A stretch of DNA of 64,000 nt from Amylostereum areolatum (lineage: Eukaryota; Basidiomycota; Agaricomycetes; Russulales; Stereaceae): positions 2,542,001 through 2,606,000 of the forward strand of contig SAXG01000002.1 in NCBI GenBank assembly GCA_012932865.1, given 5' to 3'. Numbering within the stretch: position 1 is the stretch's first letter; the number at the start of each line of letters is the position of its first letter. The notes beneath the pieces were generated by a model. It saw only the letters and a list, made by a program, of their open reading frames with translations. It made no database searches and had not been told where the DNA came from. The translations under genes were made by a program, and so were the position numbers. This document shows, piece by piece, positions 32,929 to 42,580 of the stretch.

Positions 32929-33735
32929 TGTCGTGACGTTCTCTGGTCTTACGAATAGATTTCCTTGTCTTCCTTTTCTGGTTTCGAAGATGTCTTTGTC
33001 TGATTTAATTGATGGAGATCTTGTTGATTCTTCTGTATGTCTTTCCGTTTCTGCTGCGCTCGATGGGCTGCCTTCTCGACTTCTTCCGGAATCGGACTTA
33101 ATTTGGGGGTTTGATACAGTTCTCTTAGGTTCTGGCGCGGTTTCTTCTGGAGGCTGTGTGCCTGCTGCGGGTTCTTGAGGATGCTGGAGTTCGGTTTGAG
33201 GGTTCTGTGGTTCGGTTGTCGTGTCGGCTGTGTCGGTATCGGGATCAAATTCCCAGTAGTCCTTAATATTCCCGGTGTAAGGTTTCTCTTCGACTTTCTG
33301 TGCGTCTGGGTGTTTCCAGAGTTCTTCTGATGAGAGGGGCCCGATATGAGGTCTTGAATAATCTGGGCGCTTCCAATGTGAGTTGTCGTAGGTTCCGTCT
33401 TCCTTTTCTCTTTTGGATCTATCTTTGAAGTATTCTGCTGCTGGGGGAAGGTTGTATCTGTATATGGGTGGGTTCCACTGGTATGCGTATGTCCCTTTGC
33501 TTTCTTTCGCAACGAGGGTTCCGTCGTAGTAAAAAAGGAGATGATAGGGGTCAAATGTCCAGCGATGATCTTCGTTTCCGTTAGGGAAGTCTCGACTGCA
33601 GTTTGATTGGAGTTGAGGGATCTCAAAGTCTGATGGTCTTTTTTCAGCGGGTTGTTCCGCTGATTCCGTGGTGGGTGTTTCGTTTGACGCTCTGCGCCAA
33701 ACTGTAGGGTGAGCTAGTGTAGAGGAGAGCTCGTT
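32929..33735 (-). CDS. In-frame N-terminal extension upstream of Gypsy-1 gag ATG
   Basis: 269 codons, open and in frame with gag from a TAG just inside the 5' LTR boundary (33736-33738), but with no ATG. The composition is protein-like: HRWTFDPYHLLFYYDG, GTYAYQWNPPIYRYNLPP, DNSHWKRPDYSRPHIG, KDYWEFDPD, then an acidic Glu/Thr/Pro-rich linker leading into the gag ATG. Stops are present in the other two frames of this strand at normal frequency as far as I read. How it would be translated is unclear: non-AUG start, or splicing from a leader in the LTR. Confidence 0.5.
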
Positions 33736-33737
33736 CT
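33728..33737 (-). promoter_or_regulatory. Self-primer binding site of Gypsy-1
   Basis: AGAACGAGCT (minus strand) lies 2 nt inside the 5' LTR. It is exactly complementary to AGCTCGTTCT at 33981-33972 (minus strand), which starts 34 nt after the TATA box start at 34015, i.e. at the expected RNA 5' end. No TGG-type tRNA site is present. Confidence 0.65.
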
Positions 33738-33739
33738 AG

Positions 33740-34278
33740 TGTTAAGGACGGTCCTTATCACGTGACAAGCGGCTCAGGCTACAGTATTCGTGTGGATGAG
33801 AGGTGGGATCAGGTGATCCAGACGTCTCGGTGATACGAAGGTTAAGGTCGATAAGCGAAGCAGTAAGTCTTCGCGGAAGACTTAGGCGAGCTTTCGACTT
33901 AGTTACTTTGGGCTCTCTTTAGTATACTGGAGAGGAGGTTCTTTAGTTAGAACAGTCCTGTATTTACAAAGAGAACGAGCTGGGGAATAGCTCGCTCGTT
34001 GAGCCTCCTTTTATAGGAAAGGAGGTCGAGTAAATATATGTACATTCGGCGACGGTTGTATCAAGTATCTACGGAGACGAACTGTGGCACCGTCGAGGCT
34101 ATGCCGTTGGGACGGTGACAATCTGTGGCACCGTCGAGGCTATGCCGTCGAGACGGTGACGATCTGTGGCAGCGTCGTTGAGACGGTTACGAGCTGGGGC
34201 ACAGTCGTAATCCGTCGTTTAGCGACGTCCTTCCTAGTAAGGCAATGGAAAATGAAGTACCTTGGACAAGTTGTAACA
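33740..34278 (-). repeat. Gypsy-1 5' LTR (539 bp)
   Basis: Same length and termini as 24005-24543. In element direction it contains TATAAAAGG at 34015-34006, and then the candidate transcription start and self-primer AGCTCGTTCT at 33981-33972. It is bounded outside by the TSD ACATC (34279-34283). Confidence 0.95.
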
Positions 34279-34283
34279 ACATC
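34279..34283. repeat. Target site duplication ACATC of Gypsy-1 (right)
   Basis: Partner of 24000-24004. Transposase coding of copy 1 resumes here. Confidence 0.95.
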
Positions 34284-36328
34284 TGCTTGTGCTCGGTTCC
34301 CGAAACTCGAGAAAGTGTTGATATGCCATTTGTAAAGATTCGGAGGTTGTGGTTTGGGGGCATACGACGACAGCGCGCATCGATCTCCTCCGCCCCGAAT
34401 GCTCCTGGCTCCGTCACCCACGAGATGACGTGCTTGACAACCCCTTGGTACATCTGGTGCAAGATATCTGGTGTGATTGCAACAAACACGTCTGCATATG
34501 GAAGATCCTCCCAGAAAGGGTGGAAGGTTGGCTTCAGGCGTGCTTCGCGGCATGCAGCATGGAAGATTGTGGGATCACCGTCTTGGAGATCAAAGACATC
34601 CAGGACCGCCTCGCGATCACGGAGCTCCGGGTTTACAATGTACTCCCCAAGTTCGTTGTGGGGAGTGTGGCATTTTGGGCAGTCGCCCGTAAGCGTGCAC
34701 GAGACGAGAACCTGTTCCGGGTAGTCGCCTACAAACGTAGCGTAGATTGGGTGGCAGCAATGCCATTTCCCGTCGCCACTTGTCATGGCTATTCCCGCCT
34801 CGCCGCAGGCCTTGACAGGTGCCAAAATACGCCGCATGCATTCGTGAAAGAGGTTTGAAAGTGCGCGGCGGCGCGCAGCCTTGTTGGTGATCTGGTCGAG
34901 CTTGGCCGTCGGAAGGTAGCCTACGAGTACTTGGGCTCGACGTGATGGTTTGCGTCGTGAGTCCTTTGGGATATTCCCTATTGTCATGTATACAGGGTAG
35001 GCCGCTTTGTTGCGAAACATCGTAAGCTGAGTTTTGTCCGACGAGAAGATCAACGGGATGATTGTTGCCCCTGGGTAGATGCTCTCAATAGATTTCTAGA
35101 TGTAAGTCAGTAAAGATGATATTCCGACGCAACTGAAAACATACCTGGACGCTCCACCACCACCGACCCGTGTGCATTTCATTGTAGATCGGGATTGTCA
35201 TATCTTCATCCTTATAATGTCGTTCGGGCGCCAGTGCAAGGTCCTTGGCAAACTCGGGATCTCCAAAGAGGGCATGGATGCAGGGAATAACGTCTCGTAG
35301 GTAGAGATCATATGTTTCGCCACCTAGTCTGATTTCTTCCTTGTGAAAGGTAGGACGATCGGGTAGCTGCTCGTCAATGATCTTGTTCAGTTGTGTAACG
35401 TTCTTGTACAATAATCCTAGCCGGTCTGACACCTACTCGTCTATCAGATCATATACCAATAGGTAGACCTGCAAACGAGACTGACCTCATCCATCTGCAA
35501 GAGCTCGGTGACGGCCGACGACGTGGGCCCTCGTGTCTTTGCCCAGTAAGCCATCTTCCAATCGAGCTTCGAATGAAAGGGTGCCCAGACGTTGTGCGGC
35601 TGATGGGCATCCATGTCCACACGAGATTTCTCGTATGCGCTAGTCGCACCACCAGTGCCGATCTCCGCTCCTGCCGGACCTGGATACTTGTGGATGATAG
35701 GGTGGATGTCGTAGGGAGAACGGCGCGCGGTTTGCGGCTGCTCAGGCCCAAAGTCGTCATTGAAGTTCATAGCTGGTGGATTAAGAACAGCGGGAAGTGG
35801 TGGCACTGTTGGCTCGGGGGCAGCGGCCATGGCATAAACAGAGGCTGGAGGTAGTATGGGCGCGTCGATAGCCTCCCAATGAACAGCTGCCATCAACTCC
35901 TCGAGGATGCGTGCGTCTTCGTCCGCATACGCCTCCACTTCGTCCATCTCTTCTTCTTTGCGCACGTCCTGTTTGTCCTGTTTGTCCGCCCGGTCCATCT
36001 CATCCTCCCTATAAGCCTTGTCTCCCTTGTCTCCCTCGCCTCCCTCGTCTGCAAGCCTATCGTCGTCCGGATTGTTTCCGGCAGCCATTTTGAAATCTTC
36101 TGTAGAGTAGTCCACCCCAAACCGATCGGCTGCGAAGGCGGGAGGTGGTTCGGTGCGAGTTTCTGGATGTGTGTTGCTTCCTCGTCGTCGGAACCCTCGT
36201 CGCCGAAGGTATAGCGAGCAGAGTCTGATACGCTGCTGGCAGTTGACATTTTGCGTTTGGGACCAGTGGTGCGAGAGTCCTTGTCGTGAGGATTTTGGAA
36301 CAGCGGGGCAGATTGATTTGGAAGACAT

Positions 36329-36655
36329 GGCGAGTTCAGTGACTGGAAGAGACGGGAAGTGAGGTTGAGGATGATGTTGAAGAGACAAGTTGTGAGCGGC
36401 AAGTCTCACCTTATCGGATAGAAGGCAAGCGTGTGAATACAATGAGCACGACCACATACTTACGGCCTGCGGTTCGGCCTGCGAGAGATCACGTTTTTGT
36501 GAAACCTTCACAAATGTGACGAGTCCAAAGTTTGAGCCTGACACGACGCGGATTTGCGGACTCTTCACCTTCCTCCCCCCATCTTATATTTCTGGTCTTC
36601 CCCTTGTCTTTCCTTTCGTGAATTATCCCCTTTGTTTTTGCCTGCGCCGTGCACC
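36329..36655. promoter_or_regulatory. Divergent promoter region of transposon copy 1
   Basis: 327 bases between the transposase ATG (36328, -) and the DUF6532-type ATG (36656, +). The equivalent region in copy 2 is 51888-52216. A shared bidirectional promoter is the simplest reading. Part of it resembles transcribed leader with a possible intron. Confidence 0.5.
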
Positions 36656-39337
36656 ATGCAAAATCAGAAGGGGTCCAAGATAAACCTGAACAACCTACCT
36701 TGGATGAACTTCGCGTCTATGACAGGTCACTCTTGTCATCTGGCGAACGTGGAGTACACACTCGGGCACTCAAGAAGGCCGAGAAAGAGGCAGCTACTAA
36801 AGCAGCTAGTAAGTTATCTGTTGTTAATCTAAGCCATACTACTTACTCACGTCTAGTAGCATCACCGCTCACTATCACGGGCCCGTCAGCAGGTAAGCAC
36901 AATTTATAGGAGGTTAAAACTGGCATACCAAATGTTCATTTTCTTTCAATAGATATTTCTGTGCGTCGTCGACAAGGTAAACGTCGGACTCGTAGCTCAG
37001 AGACGAAAGAGCCAGACGACGTGCAAGGACCCGTTGCGAAAAAGCCCAAGGCCCACAGTGGTACTTTGTTCTCACGACTCCATTTGACTCACTCACCATC
37101 GCTCACCATCAACTTTGCTTTCATCCTCTATGACAGCCCCAAATCCCACTCCGAGTTGTCGTACGCGTGCTCCGGCATTGAACCTCGGAACAATAGAAGA
37201 AGGACGCTACCCGCTCTCCCGAGCCTATCTCCCAGCTCTTAGTGACAAGACTCAGGCAGCTGCAGTGCGACAATCACGTCCTGTCACTCCCGTCGACGTA
37301 AGCACTTCAAATTTATGTTTGAGTGCTCATATGTACTGCCAAGTATCAGGATGATGGAGCGAGGACCCTTCCATCGAGTTGACTCCGATTATCTGACGAG
37401 GAAGAGGACGACACCGAGGCTCAAAAGGATGAAGAACGGCTTAGTGCCCTCGCGAAGAGGAGTCCCACAAAAGTTTCAACAATCTATGGCATTGGAGGTG
37501 TGTATCAAGTCTGTAGTACTCTGAATCAAGCTCATGTACAATCACATCTTAGCGACCTTCCACGTTGTAACAGCCATCAACCGACAAACTGTCCCTCGTT
37601 TCACTCCACTCCTCGGCCATCCAAGAAACTCCCAACACTATCCCCAACAAATCCTTAGTCGTTGCACAAGTCTCAGAAGCATCATTCCCGGCGGATCCTC
37701 GTCTCCTTCCCAGGATATCGGGTATGTATATCCCGTGTTTAAAACCCATGCTGGAAACCTGATTCCTACTTCAGGTTGTTCGTGATCACCCGACCCGTTT
37801 GATCTACGCTCCTCGCCTCGCGCACCATCTGATCTAAGCTCCTCGCCTCCCGCACCATCTGATCTACGCTCTCGCCTCCCGACCCAGTGACAAACTTGTT
37901 GAAGAGGATCCCTACGTGCCATCGGATGGACTCGTCGCCACTGAAGCTTCGGTTCTCCAACCCCGATTGAAGATGCTCCGACGTTCTCCTCTGATACTAA
38001 CCTGAAGATGCCAGCGACAGGCCGTATGTGCAAGAAGTCCCAGACGGTCACGTGCAAACCGTCATTCAAGCGGTGTTTTGGCATCATGCGCGTGAACGTC
38101 GTGTTTCGGAAAGGGTTTTCGGACAAACCGACGTCTGTCAAGTGGGCCGAAAGGCCTTACTTTCCGGTGCCAAGAACAATCCAAATACCCAGGAAATGTA
38201 TCACCGCATGATAGCCCAATGTCTACTTGACGGCCCTTGAACCCATAGTACGTTCTCCATCTTGTCATTTTCTGACTCCATGATGCGAAGCCCCAGGTTT
38301 CAAACCGTATCGGTCACTATCGCTGGATTTCAAGAAAGTTAGCGATAGTCTAGTAGCCGCGGGGTATGGCCTTGGACACAAATAGATGACGAGTTCCGAA
38401 GCAAGGCCGCCCAGGAACTGGTGAACTACACATACATCTTTTGCCGTTCCGAGGTTGTCTTAGTACTATCTCATAGCTCCCTCTGTGTTGTTTGTGAATC
38501 CCGGATCAGCGTGGCGTCGTGCACCGACACATGCTTACACACACGACATTGGGCTCGAAGTTATTCGCACAAGCCGTCTTTTCCGACAGCTCTTTTGTCA
38601 AAGAAAACGATCACCTTTTCCCAGTATAGTCAATCCTACAACACACAAGAGCGCGAGTATGAAATACGCCTGACCTTGTTGCCTGGGATACACTTCGGTA
38701 CGAGATCCGTCTCCACATAGATTTAGGCAACACCCACTCTATTGTCGCAGGTGTACGCTTCTCTTCTCGACAAGTCCAAGGCCACCAGGGCCCCGCTTGT
38801 GAAGATACGCAAGGAAGGCAAAAAGGTCAAGTCTGAAAAAACAGACTTCTCGGCTGCAAACTTCGGCGATGTCTACGAAGGGCACCTTGGAAACATGGGA
38901 AGGATCAAGGAGAAGCGAGGCGACGCAGGCCTTCACAAGGTGTTGCACGGGATGTACAAGAAAGTTCGTGAGTATCTCAGCTCCGTTGTCAGTCGTGCTT
39001 GTGAACTGACTTTCCTGTAGATCGCTCAGACTCCTTCGCCGACTCCCCACAAAGTGCTATCGCCACGGCTTCCATAGACTGGGATGCCATGGATATGGTT
39101 GTGATTCTCTATTCGCACTTACTAGGTTCTCTTAATTTGCTTGGTACACACTCGTCGTATTGTTTTCGCCCACGTACTCCGGCTTTCGTTCTCGTTTGCA
39201 CTACCTTAGCTCATATCTTGTACGCGTTTTGCACTAATTTTGCTATGCAATGCATGCCCTCCGTGGTCGTTTGCACTAATTTCACGTTAAATGTGTGCGC
39301 AACTCGTACTAACCTGAAGCCAAGAACAAACCAATAA
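36656..39337 (+). pseudogene. DUF6532-type transposon partner protein, copy 1 (degraded)
   Basis: Starts MQNQKGSKINLNNL. The order matches copy 2: GERGVHTRALKKAEKEAATKA, basic GKRRTRSSETKEPDDVQGP (nuclear-type), a Pro/Ser-rich middle with LSDEEEDDTEAQKDEERL, a tandem PRLAHHLI-like segment (37800-37885), then the DUF6532-like domain (MCKKSQTV, VVFRKGFSDKPTSVKW, QEMYHRMIAQ, HDIGLEVI, YASLLDKSKATRAPLVKIRK, DFSAANFGDVYEGHLGNMGR, LHKVLHGMYKK). It has several frame changes relative to copy 2. A 5-base loss after DWDAMD removes the native stop, so the frame runs on to 39337. The family call rests on the C-terminal domain; its role in transposition is unknown. Confidence 0.6.
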
Positions 39338-39563
39338 TGTGCAAGGGTTTCCATGCCTGTGACATATATGCGAAGGGCTGCTAAATTTGCACGAACTACG
39401 TACTAATGAAGCCGCCTCTTAACACGGCACTAATAGTGAAAGAGTGACCAAAATATGCGCTAAGTGAGTGCCAAATATGCAGGGGACCTAGCTAATCTGC
39501 AAAAGCACTAAAACCCCAAATCTGCGGGGGATTTGCACGGATTTGCACGGAGGGTTTTCCCTG
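39140..39563. repeat. Subterminal repeat region and right terminal inverted repeat, copy 1
   Basis: About 400 bases dense in TTTGCACTA, GCAAAT and GCACTAA words, ending in two copies of ATTTGCACGG and then GAGGGTTTTCCCTG. The same block, inverted, starts copy 2 (41414-41840). Such short subterminal repeats are typical transposase-binding regions in CACTA-like transposons. Confidence 0.65.
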
Positions 39564-39568
39564 AGAGC
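39564..39568. repeat. Candidate 5-bp target duplication of copy 1 (right)
   Basis: AGAGC, partner of 22413-22417. Confidence 0.5.
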
Positions 39569-41405
39569 TTCCACCAGCAGCTGGGAGGTCGACGACTCCC
39601 CCTACTCTGACCATCGCGAACGATTCCACCTTCTTCGCTCTCAGCGCCAACTTTACCGACCCATCTCGTTGAAGAAGTACGACGTCGTCGAGCTACCTCA
39701 AATGCTGCACGATCTCAACTATGGCGGATGGGAGGCACATGCGGCGAGGGTGCGCGATGCACGTTTGAAGACGTTCATACGCCACCCTTGGTCCTCCATC
39801 GTCACTCTAAAGGACGATGCTACGGCGGTGTGTATCTCCCCTTCGTGCAATGGCTCGCGTGTATTGATTGCTGCCTAACAGGATCCATCGCAAAAGAGCA
39901 GTGTCGAGGGTAGCTCGACAGGTGCGTCGCCTCGCTCAATGACCCCTAACTCTAATTTTTTAATCCCATACATGTAGGCCCCAAAACAACTCTCGGGTCG
40001 TCTCCTGCACCAGCTTCTCCCGGTCCCTCTCCCTCTCCACCGACTCCACTCCAAAGCAAAAGTACGTCGCCGCCGTCGCCGCCCCAACAAGCAAAGCCAC
40101 ACATTCTGGACTGTTACATACCGAAGACGCACCTTTCCGATATCCTTATTGTTCATGGCACCTATGGCATGTCAAACTACGCAGTCTTCAACGAGCTGAA
40201 AGGTCGTTATCTTGCGTCCAATACGATGAAGTTCATCAGACGCTACCCGAAAATCAAGCACACCCCTTGGGTTGGCAGTGCGTGGATCTCCATATGTCCA
40301 CATATTCACAATGCTGACCGTGACATGCATGACCTAGCCGGGGAAGATGCACAAAAAGCTCATGGCGGGCGCGTTGCAACTCTCGACTTCGGTCGTGAGC
40401 GCCAGATCGGCGAGGGTAACCACTCCTACGCGTATACTGCCCCGATCAAGTTCTCTCACCTTACACTCCCTGGCTCCAATGATGAAGGCGAGGCCACCGT
40501 CGTGTGCAAACTCGCCAACAACGATATCAAGGATCGCGAGCAGCTCCGAAGCGAAGGAAAACTCTATCAAACTTTCAGCCGTCATCTGCAGGAAGATTTC
40601 TGCACGTACGATCCGGCGAAACCCGACGTGCCACCCGTCATTTTCCCGGCGGTCGTGCCCAAGTTTTATGGCTACTACGAACCCATCGTCTACGAAGACG
40701 ATGCACTCTTGGACGGCATCACTGATGAGAGTCGACAGAGACTCAAGAGTGCCCTATTGTCACTCAGCCCTATATTGCTACTCGAGGGGTGCGGGCAATC
40801 GATAGAAAGACGACCGTATCGATCACCTCTGGAACAGTGTGTCCCTCTCGTCCTTTTCCTACTCGTTGATGGCTAAACGGATTCCTCAAGGAACATGGTC
40901 TCTTCGCTCATTCTCCGCTTACATGCGGAGAAGTACATCCACTACTCCCTCGCCACCCGTAATGTGGTCGGACAGCCGGGGCCGTTGTCTCTCCCGCCGG
41001 ATTGTCGCCAACAGTGCACCTCGTCGTTCAGGATCATCGACTTTGGGCGCGCTACCAGCTGGCAATGGGAAGAGGAGGCACATCCAGACTTGGATTCCCG
41101 CGCCCTCCGAAACCATATCCACCCGCTGGTCCAGACCTCCTTCCGACGGGGCATTAGAGACGCCAGTCTACTGTATCCATAATAATAATTGATCTTGCTA
41201 GGCTTCGTAACGATTCATTGTTCTCGTACGTATCTCTGGTCTTCTTCTTGTTTAACTATTGTGTCAGTGAACGTGCTATGTTTTTCGAGTATGTCTCGAT
41301 ATCGTATATATATTTGTTCCTCGATGTTGCCCAAATGTTGCCACAACGCGCGAGTAGTACGAAGCTCGTCGAAGCTTTGACCGACTGTTAGTTGATGTTA
41401 CCTAC

Positions 41406-41410
41406 ATGAA
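41406..41410. repeat. Candidate 5-bp target duplication of copy 2 (left)
   Basis: ATGAA here matches ATGAA at 55853-55857 directly outside the other end. Three extra bases (ACT) separate it from the CAG terminus on this side. Confidence 0.4.
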
Positions 41411-42118
41411 ACTCAGAGAAAACCCTCCGTGCAAATCCGTGCAAATCCCCCGCAGATTTGGGGTTTTAGTGCTTTTGCAGATTAGCTAGGTCCCCTGCAT
41501 ATTTGGCACTCACTTAGCGCATATTTTGGTCACTCTTTCACTATTAGTGCCGTGTTAAGAGGCGGCTTCATTAGTACGTAGTTCGTGCAAATTTAGCAGC
41601 CCTTCGCATATATGTCACAGGCATGGAAACCCTTGCACATTATTGGTTTGTTCTTGGCTTCAGGTTAGTACGAGTTGCGCACACATTTAACGTGAAATTA
41701 GTGCAAACGACCACGGAGGGCATGCATTGCATAGCAAAATTAGTGCAAAACGCGTACAAGATATGAGCTAAGGTAGTGCAAACGAGAACGAAAGCCGGAG
41801 AGCGGAGTATGTGAGCGAAAACAATACGACGAGTGTGTACCAAGCAAATTAAGAGAACCTAGTAAGTGCGAATAGAGAATCAGCAATCATCAATATCCAT
41901 GGCATCCCAGTCTATGGAAGCCGTGGCGATAGCAACTTTGTGGGGAGTCGGCGAAGGAGTCTGAGCGGATCTACAGGAAAGTCAGTTCACAAGCACGACT
42001 GACAACGGGTGAGCTGAGATACTCACGAAACTTTCTTGTACATCCCGTGCAACACCTTGTGAAGGCCTGCGTCGCCTCGCTTCTCCTTGATCCTTCCCAG
42101 TGTTCCAAGGTGCCCTTT

Positions 42119-42123
42119 GTAGA
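42119..42123. repeat. Target site duplication GTAGA of Gypsy-2 (left)
   Basis: GTAGA is repeated at 49638-49642. Copy 1 has the single uninterrupted target (TCTAC, around 38873). Confidence 0.95.
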
Positions 42124-42580
42124 TGTCAGCAACGACTAGTGCGACAGCACCAAGTTACGACAAAGCTGACAGAGGAAGAGGACGACAGAGGGGAGCCGAT
42201 CAGACACGGCGACAGACGAGGGAAAGCAAGCAAAGTCGGTAGAATTGACTAGCTCGAGATAAGGAATATGTACAGCGAGAGTGAGCCTTATATACACAAG
42301 AGGAGAGAGACTTAGGTAAGCAACCAATACACGGCGATCAGTAAGCAGACCAAGTATAAGTAAGCAGTCGTATGTAAAAGAGCACAGCATGAGTCAGTAT
42401 CGTACAGCATGAGTCAAGAGAAAGGAGTCAGACCCGGACCGAGATGAGTCACGTGGGTCTGGGCGGGATATAGATGAGCCGGGTCCGGGCCAAGGTGGAG
42501 CCGGACCGGTGATGAGTCGATAAGTCCTAAAGCGTGTAACCGATGTAAAGTAAAAAGAAAATTATAGACCGTTCATGACA
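42124..42580 (-). repeat. Gypsy-2 3' LTR (457 bp)
   Basis: Begins TGTCAGCAACGAC and ends GTTCATGACA. As read it is identical to 49181-49637. It contains a minus-strand TATATAAGG box (42294-42286). The last codons of pol, including its TGA at 42573-42575, lie inside it. Confidence 0.97.

Larger units (their letters stand above)
24005..34278 (-). mobile_element. Gypsy-1: 10.3-kb Ty3/Gypsy chromodomain retrotransposon with accessory ORFs
   Basis: Complete LTR retrotransposon on the minus strand. It has 539-bp LTRs at 24005-24543 (3') and 33740-34278 (5'), TG...CA termini and a 5-bp TSD. Order in element direction: 5' LTR, self-primer-type binding site (33728-33737), long gag frame, -1 slippery site, pol with C-terminal chromodomain, internal polypurine tract, ORF3 (zinc knuckle), ORF4, ORF5 (TM protein), terminal polypurine tract, 3' LTR. 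At 10.3 kb it is much longer than usual fungal Gypsy elements because of the 3.1 kb after pol. Gag and pol are both open, so it may be active or very recently so. Confidence 0.95.
22722..36328 (-). pseudogene. Plavaka-type transposase, copy 1 (disrupted)
   Basis: The N-terminal part lies at 34284-36328 and the C-terminal part at 22722-23994, separated by Gypsy-1, which entered between codons for GTEHKQM and the following TGA. Compared with copy 2, the N-terminal zinc-binding segment is frame-shifted (SKSICPAVPKSSRQG instead of SKSICPGCSKTFSRQG), and further small shifts follow before THPETRTE. The core IFSSDKTQLTMFRNKAAYPVY is intact. Near the C-terminal half a TGA at 23995-23997 lies in frame, the same stop as in copy 2. 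The last exon (23057-22722) differs from copy 2 at one residue that I noticed (Gly for Val). It is not functional. Confidence 0.85.
22420..39563 (-). mobile_element. Plavaka-like DNA transposon, copy 1 (with nested Gypsy-1)
   Basis: A roughly 6.87-kb element once the nested retrotransposon (24,005-34,278 plus one 5-bp TSD) is discounted. It is oriented with its transposase on the minus strand. The termini are CAGGAAAACCCTACC at the left and the reverse complement of CAGGGAAAACCCTCC at the right, i.e. imperfect terminal inverted repeats followed by GCAAAT. Subterminal regions are rich in short repeats (CGACTAAACA near the left end; GCACTAA and TTTGCA near the right), as in CMC/CACTA-like elements. 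It encodes a transposase and a divergent DUF6532-type protein. It inserted into the host kinase-like gene. Confidence 0.85.
22323..41182 (+). pseudogene. Host kinase-like gene split by DNA transposon copy 1
   Basis: Exon 1 starts at ATG 22323 (MTLEDPQNYTLCRRP) and runs to 22417, where the transposon begins. The frame resumes at 39569 directly after the other copy of the AGAGC repeat, in the same phase (STSSWEVDDSPYSDHRERF). Later exons join cleanly: an intron after KDDATA, a short exon DPSQKSSVEGSST, then a Pro/Ser-rich linker leading into HILDCYIPKTHLSDI, GRERQIGEGNHSYAYTAPI (glycine-rich loop), ATVVCKLANND (Lys in beta 3), FPAVVPKFYGYYEPIV, LLLEGCGQ, intron 40837-40890 (CTAAAC branch site), LRLHAEKYIHYSLATRNVV and FRIIDFGRA (DFG). 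It stops at 41182. The HRD-type loop reads HYS, without the catalytic Asp, so it may be a pseudokinase. The gene body is otherwise intact. Confidence 0.7.

Noticed and set aside
24005..34278. Gypsy-1 as an env-bearing retrovirus-like element
   Set aside because: ORF3 looks like a nucleocapsid and ORF5 is too small for a glycoprotein. No signal peptide or furin-like site is seen.
42136..42390. 85-codon ORF inside the Gypsy-2 LTR (also 49193-49447)
   Set aside because: It lies wholly inside the LTR, has no domain and exists in both LTRs only because they are repeats.
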